DNA from: Aurelia coerulea | Lineage: Eukaryota; Cnidaria; Scyphozoa; Semaeostomeae; Ulmaridae | Length of the DNA stretch: 64,000 nt | Reading direction: 5' to 3' | Assembly: GCA_039566865.1 (NCBI GenBank) | Contig: CM076952.1 | Location: 16,760,501 to 16,824,500 of the forward strand | Part shown: one piece after another, positions 35,866-48,277 of the stretch | Layout of the letters: each line of letters opens with the position of its first letter | How positions within the stretch are numbered: the stretch's first letter is position 1 | Notes under the pieces: model-generated | Told to the model about the DNA's origin: nothing | Database searches by the model: none | What the model saw: only the letters and a program-made list of their open reading frames with translations | Translations under genes and position numbers: made by a program

Positions 35866-36565
35866 ACAAGGGTAGATGTTCTGTTCGTAGCAGTAGCATC
35901 TATACCTTTTGATCGACACACCAGTTCACAGCCGTAGCGATTGCAAAAAAGGAATTACATTCATAGCTTGGCCCGACTAGCCAAGCTGTCAATGTAAGTA
36001 ATAAGATCGCAAAGGATGCCCTGATACTGCAGTAGTTAACTCATTCCTTGCTCGTGCCAAACATTCTTTTTAGATTAGACCAGAGCATATATCAAAAGAA
36101 GAAGGATAAATCTAATAATCTGCTGTTTAAATTTCTTTTGATTGTTGCTCAGCAAATGAACAGCAGTTTATGCAATTCCCTTGCATTTTATGTATTTAGG
36201 GACCGTTCATTATTTATGCTGCAGGTTGGCACCGAAGAGAAATTGGTTGGGTAATCCATTTTCTGGCTTGTTAAAAGGTTGGGTGAAAAATAATATCGTG
36301 CTTTAGAAGTGCTGAGGCAAATTTTTTAGACATCTCTTTCTTCTTTCGATAGATACTTTAGATACTCAGGTCTTCTCCAAACAACCATTTTTGGCATGCA
36401 CTTGACGACTGAACTTTAAGGCATCTTTTGTGGCATTTTTTGTTTACATTTGTGGCTTGATTAGTAGGCCGTAACGTAAAAGTCTGTTTGTTTGCAATCT
36501 CTAATCACTTTGTACTGCGGAATCCATCAAAATCAGATGCTTTTGTGAAATACTATCAAATTATG
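35866..36565. mobile_element. Decayed copy D of the AACAAGG palindromic MITE
   Basis: AACAAGGGTAGAT at the left, GAAGAAGGATAAATCT and TCTTCTTTCGATAGAT inside, and a CAATCTCTAATCACTTTG block at the right align with copies A-C, but with many substitutions and no clear target duplication. Confidence 0.5.
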
Positions 36566-36949
36566 TTTTGTTTTATTTCATATTTATCTAAAATGCCACA
36601 ATACATCTTACCATCTATTATACTTTCTTATTACTATACAGCCAAACAACACTACAGGGGCGATACCACGGGAGCAACAGACAATGACTACCCATTGGTC
36701 ATAACACAAAGAAACATGCAACTGAGTTACAACTAAATACACAATTACAAAAATCTATAGTGTACGGTTAGAAGAGGGCCTAACTACTCAAAGAAACAGG
36801 CATCTGTTTGGTCTTTTGCGCTTTTTCTTTTCCAGTGCTGACTAGTTTCACCCACTAGGGCATCGTCAGAGCAACACATATAAACGATTACTACTGGTAA
36901 ATACTGAGGCCTGTTTCACGTTGGATAAGGCAAGGCAGCTAGTGTAACT

Positions 36950-37320
36950 GCTAAAAACTGTTGTTAACAACGATCTAAGATTACTTGGAAAAAACGTTGT
37001 GAAGGCTAACTTTCATTTAATTTACATTATGTGCAAACTTGTGTGAATATCAACGCTATTCATGTTTCCAAGCACTTGAAAGTCCATGTAAAGATTGAAT
37101 CTCTATAAATAGTCCTATTTACAATCTTGACCGAACCATGTAAAGTTAATATGAATCTCCATATTTACATAAAAATTAAAGCAAATAAAAGGTGACTGAA
37201 AGATGCTCTTTGCAATAAGTTTACATCATCGTCATCTTTATATTTTACTTGTAAAGTGAATATTCCATGCAGTGAACTGCTAAAAACTGTTGTTAAAAAT
37301 GATCTAAGATTACTTGCAAT
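36950..37320. repeat. Pair of ~40-bp direct repeats
   Basis: CTAAAAACTGTTGTTAACAA..GATCTAAGATTACTTGG at 36951-36989 recurs at ~37277-37318. Intervening sequence is AT-rich and non-coding. Upstream (36830-36890) there is a CCCACTAGGGCATCGTCAGA phrase of the sort found at Penelope-like element ends; weak. Confidence 0.5.
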
Positions 37321-37781
37321 TGGTGGATTTGTATAACAAAGTGAACTTTTGCAACAACTAAAATGGACACAAGTTGCTCCACGCTTTCCTGTGACTCTCA
37401 AGTTTTGGTCCGAGTTTTACACGAAGAATGCTTTCCCACCATCTTTTCTCTTGACAAAGCCATCATGGCTTCGGATACACATGGAGCATTGATAATGAAC
37501 AATATAACTTCCCTTGCAACAGAAAAAAACAGCGTGGTAGATAGGACACTTTGTTTTCATCGATGTTTTATCTGCTGCAGAAACCGCTTTGTGATCCAGA
37601 ATCACTACGCAATACCGACAATCAAAACACGGCATGACATTATGACTCCTCCACAATCAGATCTTTCGGCCTTTGTGATTTTATAGAATTGTCATCTAAT
37701 AGGCAATAATCTTAATTACAAGTTTATATGAGACAGCGGACATTCACAAGTCCATCATAACATCAACTAACAGCCTTCAAG

Positions 37782-40700
37782 ATGCACTGGACACATCTGG
37801 TTCTTGTGATTGTTGTTCTGTTTGCAACATTCATGGTCAATGTTTCCCACTGCAATGAAGGTATGAATGCTATTCGGCGTTTTTTATTTTCTTGGTATTC
37901 CTTTGCTGCAAGAATGTAGAATATGTTTCTAACTGAGGTGTTTCTTACTGTGCATTACTTTGATGAATGAAAAATATGGAATCTTCTATTTTGTTTGTTT
38001 AGTTTTTAAAGTTTTGAATTTGTACATGTTTTTCAAGAGATTGGTAATGGTATGAGAAAGTCAAAATGCGATGGTCATAAACTGAGAAAAGTTAGCACCT
38101 CCTTCGAAAAGCGGCCAGAAACTTTGAAAAGCAACACTCAATGCTTGTTTTGCGCAAAGTGTCAGAGAAAGAATGACATTCTTGAGAAATATACACTTTT
38201 TGCATTTTGGTGGGCCATTGCTCCATCTGGGTCCTTCCAAACAGACGAAAGTATGCGATGATGTTACCAAGATGCGTATCTTGGTGAAAAGTTACTCGCC
38301 GCCATCTTTAGCATAGTGATAACATCAATAATGACAGTAGGAAGCAGATAGCATCAATGATAACAGATGATTACTGTTACATCCCGTTACATAAAATTAC
38401 TACTCCGTTATCAAATCCGTTCTTATTTATCTTGTTGCTACCTGCATCTTCGGCGTCATTCAAATAGCAACCGATCTCCTCATCTCCAACAACAATCAGG
38501 AATCAGGTTTAACTCTATCTCTAATAGTTTCCTTGACGACGCCCGTTCTTTCAAGAAATGGTATGTCTCACAATGCCTTCTTCCTGAATTCGCGCCGAAA
38601 TTGTGCCCAGCAAAGTTTGTGGGACAGTGCTGAACTTTCAAGACAAACTGCGAAATCACGTCCTTTATTCAGTCGTAATCTTTTGACATTGCTTTTGCTT
38701 ATGATTGTGCCAGTTTTGCAATAGAAGAGTAATTTGCAATGCAATTAGAAGCGTAATCATTGGACCAGCTGTAGACTTCCTTGCCCTGGAGTGAATCGAA
38801 CTGGTTTTGGTCCTCAAAATAAACTGTTTTGCCAATCTGATTTCTTCGAAACCCTAAAAATATTATTTACCTTTGGTAATCTTAAAGGGCATGTATCGTG
38901 AACGTGATTGGCTAATGTAATACAATTATCTCTTTTGTTTAGTACAAAGCACGGGACCGAGGCTGCATTTTTACGGCAGTAAAAATTCACGAAGCAGAAA
39001 TTAAAAGTCACGAAACAATGGAATTCCACTCCAAACTTCTTTGTTGTATCAACCAACTGCTATCGCGATATATGCCCTTTAAAGTTTAGTATCTTATACA
39101 GATTTTCTTATCCAGAAAAATACTGCATCTCTAACGGTACATCATTTATAATTACAGGTTTCATTGTGAGACATTATAGCGGTCTTTGCCTGGCTCTGAA
39201 AAATGGCACAAATGCGTTGTACTTGAGCAAATCGTGTGACGAGGGGTTCATCTGGACAAAATACAACACAATCATGCATGTCAAAACATCTATGTGTTTG
39301 ATCCCAGAAAGTGGGGAAGATGATGCAAAAATAATTGCCAAAAAAGAATGCAAAAATCTGAATGGAGCATTCATGCTATCAGCAAACCTTTCTCTTCAGC
39401 ACATAAAGACGAGTAAATGCCTTCATCCATATTGGGGGTGCCCAGTACCTTCACAAGGCGAAGATATTGTTTTACATACTGCTTGCAACGAGGAACGGCT
39501 GAAATTTGAGTTTTTAAAAGGTATGATTTGCTTTGTGTTCTCTTTATGTTTTGGAAAACGTGAATTATGCTCTCTTCTCTCTGCTACCTTCATTCATTTG
39601 GCAACTGCACAAACATTGTAATTCTGTCACACAAAGGCAATAGCAACAAAAACAACGATAGCAACAACAACAACAAAACGTTCACAGCCCTGAAGAAGTC
39701 CTGTATGGCAGGCAGAAATTAGTAAATATATAATCTTTAAATTCACACATATTTTTGTTGTTTCTTCGTCGTGTTGCAATGCTTCTGCCTAAAAATTATT
39801 ACAATCCTTATCTCTACCCCCAATCTACTCGCACAAACACTCACTCATACCTTGTCGTTAATCGATTTTATTTTAATGATTTTACGATGTATTTTTCTTT
39901 TTCCTTCGACAGATAATGCTGATTGCAGTCCTCTGTATCCTTACTGTCAGAGTAAGCCTCCTAAAAAAGCAAAGTCTGTCAATTGCCTTTGCCCTGAAGT
40001 TATGCGAGGACTTGGTAAGCTCTTTAGTCATTTATCGTGGACATTTTGCACAAGTCTCGTGCTTTTACCAGCTACCTTGTTTTAAACCATACCCCGAAAT
40101 CACAAGAAACATTTGTCAGTTAGAATTAATGAGAAATTTTAGCTTGAAAAAACACTAAAATTGTTTGCCTACATCCTTGACAAAGCTCTTATTGTATCAT
40201 GTAAACTCGAAAGTTCAAGTTTCAAGAAGATCAAATCAAATTCAGACATATTGCAAAGTTTTGAAATAAACCTGGCTTTGAAGCATACTCTAAGATCATA
40301 GGAAATGATTATCAAATTGAATTTCATGACGTTCCACTGCCACATACATTGATTTCTTTGTTCTTGATGCAGGTCTTGTGTTGTGTAGGACTAGAACTTC
40401 ATGTGAAATCTCAAATTATAGATTTCTGCCTAGAATATCTTTTTTTGCAAATGAATGCTATTGGTCAAAATAAGGTTTTTCATGCAGTAATTTCATTTTC
40501 TCTCTTCTTGAGGAACACACACAAAAATAACGATCCCCTATTACATTTATTTGGCGCTAACCCTAAGCCTAGGATTGTTTTGTCTTGGACATAACTACAC
40601 AACAAGAAAATTTAAAATTTGGTAAAATGATCAAATTTTGGTGATTTTCCAAATGTTGCAAGTGTTTTTTCCTCACCCGGTAAGATTCTTACGTCTTACC

Positions 40701-42178
40701 ACTGCGATATTCTTCATTTCAGATTGGCATTGGGTCTATATCATCGTTGTGAGCGCCAGTGCTATGATTCTTGGTCAGTTCATGTTCATCGTTTGTATGT
40801 ATACAAGAATGACAAAACGGCCGAGAAAGCCAAAGGAGGAATCTCTACGGTTTGGGAGATCAACGCGAAAGAAGCAGTCACTGCCTTATGACGATTCGGA
40901 TGACAATGTTAAAATGATAAAGATCATTTCAACTGATGTTGATTTAGAAGCCAATGAATTTTCTGATGGATCAAGTTTCGCCGATGAACTGGTAATGCAT
41001 TAAAAATCTTTGAAAAATGTTGAAGGGTGAACATTTTCGGACAAATAAAATGTCCCAAAATTAGCACTTTTCAGACTGGAAGACGAAAAAATTGACTGGA
41101 AAAACAAGTCGTCTGACAGCTGTTCGTTTTATGCGAATTTCAAGACTAACTTTTGACGGCTTCTCGACAAATTCTCCGTCTTGTTTTCTCCGTTCTGTTT
41201 CCTCTAAGACGATTTCTTCCCCTTGTGATGTAAAAAGAGCTATTGAACCCTCCTAGAACTGTCTCAAAACCTTAGAAGCGTAGAAGCCAGAGAGCTGGGG
41301 ATGCAACAGCTCTCCTCCGACCAAAGTTTGCAAATTTTATATAAAAGGCTATTCAGGCCACTAATCCGGATGGGGGGGGGGTATTTCCCCTCTAACATAT
41401 CATCTTCCCATACAGGTATGCCTAAAGGGGACTCTTCCTTGCGAAATTGTTCCGATTTTTAAGGGAAACTCATTTCAGAAGTGTTTCAAAATTGTTTTCG
41501 TAATTGCTTTGAGATTACCTAAATTTTGTCTTTTTTCAGGAAACGACAGCACCTCGAATCGTTGAAACCCTCGACGCCCCAAAGCCTGAAGAAAAACGTC
41601 CGTACATTAACATAGACTACAACCAAAACAAGAATGGCAGTCGAAAATCTAAGAAACGAAAGACGAACAAGGAGCGAAACTCTAAACGTTTATCAAAGTT
41701 ATCAGTGGACATGTCGAAAATGCGTCACTTGTTCAAAATACGTAAAAGCTACACTTTGAATGATCTTGAAATGTTAAAACGAATATCAATCGAGCGACAT
41801 CAATATGCGGAGCCAGTAAGCCCTTTTTCATCTGAATCAGGAGACACAGAGAAGCAATCAAATGAACTACAGAGGGAAGAGAATTCAGGGTACATCGATC
41901 CTGATGCTAAACCCACACGCACTAGGAGTGCTAGTGTACCTGCTAAATTCACAAGTCAGCAACAACAACAACAACCTTATCTCAAGCCGGTTATTAGTCA
42001 TAGAGATAGGAAAAAATGTTGCGAAGGAACTTACACAGCTTATATGAACGTAAAGCCAACGTCGCCAATAAGAGACGATAAGAATCTGTACGATATGCCT
42101 GAGATGGCAGTCTTAGAGGAAGAGGAAGACATGCCATTGCAGATGGAGGCTGCCTATCTCGAGATACTTGAGGATTAG
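37782..42178 (+). CDS. Single-pass receptor-like protein with beta-trefoil-like ectodomain and tyrosine-rich tail (complete, 5 exons)
   Basis: Exons 37782-37860, 39158-39520, 39913-40014, 40723-40991 and 41540-42178 join in phase (phases 1,1,1,0) with GT-AG borders and give 483 residues. Residues 1-25 form a signal peptide (MHWTHLVLVIVVLFATF...). Exon 2 (27-147) is one domain with repeated SGLCLAL / TSMCLIP / TSKCLHP blocks and a CNEERLKFEF ending, which I read as a ricin-B-like beta-trefoil. Exon 3 (148-181) is Cys-rich (DCSPLYPYC...NCLCPE). Exon 4 supplies a membrane helix at about 185-208, followed by basic residues, so the tail is cytoplasmic. The tail has a polybasic patch (KSKKRKTNKERNSKR) and tyrosine motifs Y293 (YINI), Y439 (YMNV, a pYxN Grb2-SH2-type motif), Y455 (YDMP) and Y477 (YLEI). 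The ligand is unknown; sugar binding and SH2 signalling are inferences from motifs. I know no named orthologue; similar lectin-plus-tail proteins are predicted in cnidarians. ATG choice rests on the signal peptide and a clean splice donor. Confidence 0.85.
38886..39078. mobile_element. piggyBac-like MITE with TTAA duplication (193 bp)
   Basis: AGGGCATGTATCGTGA and TCGCGATATATGCCCT are inverted ends between TTAA sites (38882-38885, 39079-39082). It lies in intron 1 of the receptor gene, 79 bp before exon 2. Confidence 0.75.
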
Positions 42179-42479
42179 CAAGAAAGACAGGTTATATGAA
42201 CGTAACGCCAACGTCGCCAATAAGAGACGATAAGAATCTGTACGATATGCCTGAGATGGCACTCTTAGAGGAAGAAGACATGCCATTGCAGATGGAGGCT
42301 GTCTATCTTGAGATACTTGAAGATTAGCAAGGAAGACAGGTTATATGAACGTAAAGCCAACGTCACAGATAAGAGACGATAAGAATCTGTACGACATGCC
42401 TGAAATGGCACTCTTAGAGGAAGAAGAAGATATGCCATTGCAGATGGAGGCTGCCTATCTTGAGATACTCGAAGATTAG
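42041..42479 (+). repeat. Triplicated 3' coding segment of the receptor gene
   Basis: The last 138 bp of the gene (42041-42178, YMNVKPTSPIRDDKNLYDMP... to stop) recur at 42193-42327 (135 bp) and 42342-42479 (138 bp). Period is 149-152 bp. Both extra copies keep an uninterrupted frame to their own TAG, with differences that are mostly conservative and one codon-sized deletion. They are not in frame with the first stop, so simple readthrough would not translate them. Confidence 0.85.
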
Positions 42480-42894
42480 CAAGGAAGACAGGCCTCAATC
42501 GAGGCATATCCATGAAATTGGTAGTTATAATTCTGTCATGAAATGGATGGCTATAAACTGCAATGAAGCCGCTAGCCATGAAGCAGCTAATAGATGGGTT
42601 ACCATGTCGTTACAATAAGATTGGTACCCATAATTCTCTCTGGTTAAAGTCGCTTCAGGTGGCAAGAATGAAAAAAGAGCTTGCTCAGTTGCCATCTCGT
42701 TATGCTAATGAAGATTTCATAACAAAGATAGTAACGAGGAGGAACCTTGATCCATGTTTGCTGTTGACAGTCACAAATGTTCGTTGCTAGAAGTACTACT
42801 GAAACTGGTAAACAATTGTTGAGGTTAAGAGAGGGACCAGTGAAGTCAGAAATAAGTTGTTGGCCACCTTCAGGAATGCAAGGATTAGATTCCA

Positions 42895-43012
42895 GGGCCC
42901 GGTTTTTCAAAACTGGTATTAGGCTAATACCGAGTTTGGACTATGCAAATGACTACAGAATCATGCCTTTAATCCAAGATTAGCGCTAAACGTGGTTTGA
43001 ACAACCCGGCCC
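42895..43012. mobile_element. MITE with GGGCCCGGTT ends (~118 bp)
   Basis: GGGCCCGGTTTTTCAAAAC and GTTTGAACAACCCGGCCC are inverted; between them a GGTATTAGGCTAATACC hairpin. Target duplication uncertain. Confidence 0.6.
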
Positions 43013-43050
43013 AGGACTTTAATTAACATGGAACAGACAAGAACAAACAG

Positions 43051-43217
43051 CAGGGACGTAGGAAGCATCTCAAACTTGGGGGACACGACACTTCAAGGGC
43101 ACTTTTTTCATTAAACTAAAGGGGCACTTCCTGAAATTAGAAAGGGCACTTCTTTGTTTATTGCAAAATCTTGGGGGGAGAACGTGCCCCCAGTGCCCAC
43201 CGGCTCCTACGTCTCTG
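43051..43217. mobile_element. hAT-type MITE with 8-bp target duplication (167 bp)
   Basis: CAGGGACGTAGGAAGCATCT ... GGCTCCTACGTCTCTG, flanked by ACAAACAG on both sides (43043-43050, 43218-43225). The CAG...CTG ends and 8-bp duplication are hAT hallmarks. Confidence 0.85.
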
Positions 43218-44939
43218 ACAAACAGTGACGTGGACAGACAGTTTGCGAGAAGGTCATTTTCTTCATATTCCTCCAAAGTGTCCAAAGTCGCAAAAGTTGA
43301 CCAAAGAAGACACCTTTTCGGACTGGCTGCCATTCAAAAACATTTTGAACATCCGTTGGATTGGTCTGGCTACAATCAATCTTCAAAAAATGAAGATTTT
43401 AATTCTTTTAGTAAATAATGTTTTTTCTCTCCAAGTTATTATTTTCAGAGGGAGTCTACTGCGAATAGTTCTCCTGCCTCTGTTAATTTGTTTGAGATGG
43501 AGAAGTAACTTACCTTTATTTGAAATGTAAATACGAGAGTCTTCTAAGCTTCTATGCAAGTTACTGTGGCATTTGCAGCGAGGAAAGACGCATGGTACCG
43601 GGTCCTCACTACAAATGCTACAAATCCTCACTGCAACATGTGACTTACCTCAGGAACTAAGTCTACGCATAAAATAATTTGGTCACTTATTCATCATTTT
43701 GTAATTCATAACCTACGTTTCTTCTCGTTTTATAAAACTGTATCTCAACTTTTACAATTTCTTTAAAAATCAGATTATGCTGCAACAATCTCATATCAAA
43801 TGTTTTCAACAACATCTGTCTATAAATTGCTGATGTGTTCTACATATACCTGCATTGGCATAAGAATATGCCAAGGTGCTGGGGGTAATCTTTCGAGAGC
43901 ATAAACGTGCATGCGTGAATTGGAATCCAGGGGCGGATCCAGGAAATATTCTGACTACTGCCAAGGTGAGGTTATTCCAGATACTAGGGTGTGGCCTTTT
44001 GAAAATAGGCGTGGACCTTGATAACTAGATACACTTACACAGAATATTATTCTTGATATCATTTAATATTGAAAGAAGGTGATATGGAAATTACAGCAAT
44101 GGCTTTCCCTGCCATTGCAAAATTGCCAAAGGCAAAGCAACAGCGAGTGTCAACAAAGATTGCTGCATATCTTTAAATTTCTGGAATTTTCAGCTTTATT
44201 TAGTATTTAAAGGATTAGCTAAAATGAAAGGTTGCAGTATATTGAAAGAAAACAGAGCGTTTGTGCAATTGAAATAGAAGAAAAAAGTGGAAAACATTGG
44301 AAACCCAAAGAAATGAATTGAATTTGATGCAAACGAAGAGTGGAAAATGTGTGTTCTATGTTCACTTTTGTTCAAGAAAACAATTACTATTATTTCTAAT
44401 TGAAATTTATGTTCGAAAAATTTTGGATTCAGATGAATACACTTCTATATCTCTGCGTGTTCGTGTGCTATTTGCAGCAGGTCTATCCCGAATCCAAACC
44501 CTCTCCCCACCCCTACCACATTCCTAAAGGTATTATCTATTTCTTATATCAATGGGAAGAGATGAACAAGATATTTTTCTTGACAAATAAAGTTGCTGAT
44601 ATCCGCTATAAAGTAAGTGCATACGCCAACAATAATCAGGAATAGTCAAAGCCCAGACCCCTCCCCCTTGTGTCAAAATGTATACAGAAACGAAGCAAAT
44701 TAAACCTGCCTTACGGGCCAATTGCTATTCACAAGAATTTATTATGATCAATCGTAGGGTAAAACATCGGCTTAACGAAAGAAATACCTCTCAACTATGT
44801 CGCTTTATCCTCGCCACGTACGGCTGCTTCACGATGCTGTCTTTGCCTTCCTTGACATTGGAGTGTACGGCCTAAATTTTCTGCTCCAAAGGTCACAAAT
44901 GCCCGCCACAATTCACTGGCAGCGTAGTGGTGTAGAAAC

Positions 44940-45120
44940 AATTTTCAAATCTCACTACTGCTCCCGCCTAAATGAACTTGAAATAACCTTTTGTGATTGG
45001 TCAACTCTTTAATTTTTCAAATCCCACTACTGCTCCCGCGGATTTTGAGCAGTAGTCGTCTCGATCCCTGATTGGACGAGAAGAGCAATTTTGAAACTCA
45101 CTACTGCTCCCGCCTAAAAG
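44940..45120. repeat. Three spaced CACTACTGCTCCCGC repeats
   Basis: CTCACTACTGCTCCCGCC occurs near 44952 and 45099 and CCCACTACTGCTCCCGCG near 45026. Spacing is about 73-77 bp. The middle copy is followed by its inverse (GAGCAGTAGT), making a small hairpin. Function unknown. Confidence 0.6.
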
Positions 45121-45695
45121 TTGCTGCTATGAATCGACCATCACAGACGCACTCCTTCGCATTTGAAACAACAGGCACTACGTGTGGCTAACGTTGGCAT
45201 GACAGCGTAATGAATTCAACATTGCACTAAAGATAAGAGTGCGATACAAAACAAAAGCAGCATGAATGACCAATATCTGGACATGGTTGAAAGCATGTAA
45301 TTAAAAGATTGAGCTGGGAAGATACTGGTCATAGGGATGAAATGTTAGGCCAGCTACAGATTGGTTGACTTCCTCTATTCAAAAACAAGGATCTGACAAT
45401 CTGACTACTGCTTCAGCATTTAATCCATTTATCCGGTATTTAATCCATCGGGCAAACTGATCACAGATAACAAATTCTCGTACCTAGGCCAACCTCTTGA
45501 GATGGTGAAAGAATTCAGCTATCTTGGCATTACATTCTCTATAAGTGGTTATTTCTCTAATGCTATCCAAACACTTAAAGATAAGGCAAGTAAGGCAATG
45601 CACCCTCTCGTAGACACTGTTTTCAAATTCAGTCTAGGAGTATCAACGTCTATGAATCTATTTGACAAACTTATACAACCTATAGTACTTTATGG

Positions 45696-47049
45696 CAGGG
45701 ACCGCGGAGCCGGGGGGGCTGGGGGGGCTTTAGCCCCCCCAATAATTTTCAAGATATAGTTTTTTCATTTTATAGTTTTTGAGTACCATTCGTTTTGAAA
45801 TAGGTAAGGCGTCAAGGAGTTTTCCTGAAACAGAACAGGATCATTGCAGAAGAATTTATTTTGAGGCATTGATCTCATTTGAGGCAACCAATGAGAGGTT
45901 CAACCAGCCCAGCTTTATTTCTTCAAAAAACTTTGAATCTCTTCTGGTTAACTTCGTTAATGCAAGCGATGTTTCGTCTCAAATGAAATACTTTGAGGAG
46001 AATTATGCAGACGACATAAAAATTTCACTGTTGTTACCATAGCTCGAAATATTCCAACTTTTAGTAAAAGATGTAAAGATAGATTTCTTTCATGATATCT
46101 GGACGCTTTTAAAGCAAATTCCAGTTGCTCAAAGATTGCTAATTAGTGAAATTGTCCAAATTTGTAAACTGCCGAGTGTCAACCCTGCAACTGGCGAACG
46201 ATCAATCTCTTTATCAAGGCGTCTAAAAACTTGGCTCCGCTCAAGAATGTCCCAAAAAAGGTCAACTATTTAGCAATTCTTCATAATCACGAACAAAGGA
46301 CAGACAGAATAAACAATATCGAAGTTGCAACTATTTTCATCATAGAAACGAGAACAGGATACGAAATTTCGAGAAATTTTATTAAAATGTAGATTCATTG
46401 ATGATACAAAATTACTCAGAATAAAAAAAGTTCACGTTATTAGGTTCTGTTGTGTTAAAATGTTTAACTCTGAAAGTATAGAAGCGCATAGGCGTAGGAG
46501 ACAGGGGGACAGGGGGGGCTGCAGCCCCCCCAACGTCAGAAAAATTTGTAAAAATCAGCCATAATCGGGCAGAAATCCGCCTCAAGTCGGGCAAAATGTT
46601 TTCAAACAATGGACTTTTTATCGGGCAGCCCCCCCAAATTTTATCTCCCCCTACGCCGATGTAGAAGCGTTATGTTATGTTACCATATTATCTATTTCTT
46701 GAAACGAAATAATTCCAAGAGCTATTTAACTTCGTCATAAGGCCTTTCCCTTTGTACCAAAAGATGCTGCGTGGTCCTTAATCCTTCGCTATCAAATGTT
46801 AGACGTACTATGAACTGCAACTATTTTCGACTTTTATGGTGATTTACAGTAGGATTTGGTGGTTAATTATTCTACAAATGAATATCTTTTCCCGGGCGTT
46901 TCTTGGCATGAAAAGGGTGTTGGTCGCATTTATAGCCAAAGTAGAGGGCGTGGTCAGGAAAATTTTTCTGGGGGCGAAGCCCCCAGACCCCCTCAAGTTT
47001 CTCCCTCCTTTTTAGCCCCCCCAATCGAAATTATGCTCCGCGGTCCCTG
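45696..47049 (+). mobile_element. hAT element with degraded transposase, 8-bp TSD (1354 bp)
   Basis: CAGGGACCGCGGAGC and GCTCCGCGGTCCCTG are inverted ends; CTTTATGG flanks both (45688-45695, 47050-47057). From 45779 to 46273 the + strand encodes the transposase C-terminus with one in-frame TAG (46040): LPSVNPATGERS, SRRLKTWLRSRMSQKR. A frame change then gives NYLAILHNHEQRTDRI. This is the hAT dimerisation region of the ZMYM/TTF-type family. The catalytic core is deleted, so the copy is non-autonomous. It carries a nested MITE at 46487. Confidence 0.88.
46487..46661. mobile_element. MITE nested in the hAT element, 8-bp TSD (175 bp)
   Basis: CATAGGCGTAGGAG and CTACGCCGATG ends, with TAGAAGCG on both sides (46479-46486, 46662-46669). 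Poly-C/poly-G tracts form an inner hairpin. Youngest layer at this site. Confidence 0.8.
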
Positions 47050-47726
47050 CTTTATGGCAGTGAAGTATGGGGAGTGCTTTCCCATCACCAGTTAAGATCT
47101 ATTTCAAAAGACCCTAATCTTTTCTGCAAATACTTATTGGACTCACCTACTGAAAAGCCTAAATTAAAATTTTCGAAACTAATTCTAGGCTTGAAGCGAA
47201 ACACTTCAACCTTAGCTGTATACGGTGATTTAGGTGCCACCCCTTCAACATTAAACAGTATTCTACGGGTCATAAAATTCTGGCACAGAATCGTGCAAAT
47301 AGATGATAACACTTTGGTAAAAAAGGCATTCCTAGAATCTACTTCTCTACCAGATAATTTATCGAACTGGTTAACTACTGTTAAAACAACACTGAATCTG
47401 CTTGGCCTATCATCAATTTGGAATAACCCTTCCAGTTTCTCTGAAAAGGAAGTATGTAGAAAGTTAAAGGATGAATCTGCAGCACTTTTTAAGAAATTTT
47501 GGCATTCTGAAGTATCCCTAGCCTGTCTAAACTCTGATTGGAACAGTAAACTACGAACTTATAAGACATTTAAATCTAATTTTAAACTAGAAACCTTTTT
47601 GACTACCATGGGTAGTTAGACACTGCTGGTGTGCTTCTATGGAGAAGAGCTGGATAATATGTATCTGCGGGGGAAATTTTTTACAGTGCTGCGGAGGAGA
47701 TACATAGAAAAGCACTGAGTAACTGG

Positions 47727-48277
47727 GACAGGGCAAAATTTACTACCCATATACTACATGGCCGGTGGAAAACAAAAATTCTTGCAAAAAAATCTGCTCG
47801 CCCTGTATGAAATTATTGCCAAAAAACCAACTGCCCCGTCACCCTTTCCTTAAAAAAATGTATCTTCCCCGTATTCATGAACAACAAATGTTGTATCGTA
47901 CCACCGAAGAATTAGCCAAAGGAAAGACCATAACAAAATCAATTCTTGCCTTAACGAGACTTTGTCAACGAAGAAATCGACTTTGAAGATGAAGAGAAAT
48001 GACTGATGAATCGTTCTTGCAAGTAATTGACAAGGACATTTTGCGTCATGTTCATACACATCCTTCCAAGCATTTCTCAATTTGCATGATCCACAATTTT
48101 GGCCTCGAAATTAGCCATTTCATATTTCAAACTTCATCTTGAGTTTATAAAAAGGTACTGCCCCGTTCAAATTTGCTTTGTAAAAAGTGTTGACCCAGTT
48201 CTGTACAAGCTAAACAAAAGTAGTTGCCCCGTTACGTTTTGCACCGGCCATGTTATAAAATAAACTTTGCACTGTCC
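47727..48277. mobile_element. TIR element, GGGACAG..CATGGCCGGTG termini, copy 1 (~551 bp)
   Basis: The left 40-45 bp, including GGGACAG, AAATTTACT and CATGGCCGGTG, return inverted at the right (CACCGGCCATG...CTGTCCC). The interior matches 61851-62303 closely. A 73-residue open frame inside (47765-47986) is disrupted in the other copy, so it is not evidence of a gene. Confidence 0.8.

Noticed and set aside
47765..47986. 73-aa open frame shared with 61.9 kb
   Set aside because: It lies inside a TIR element; the second copy has indels that break the frame, so similarity is transposon homology.
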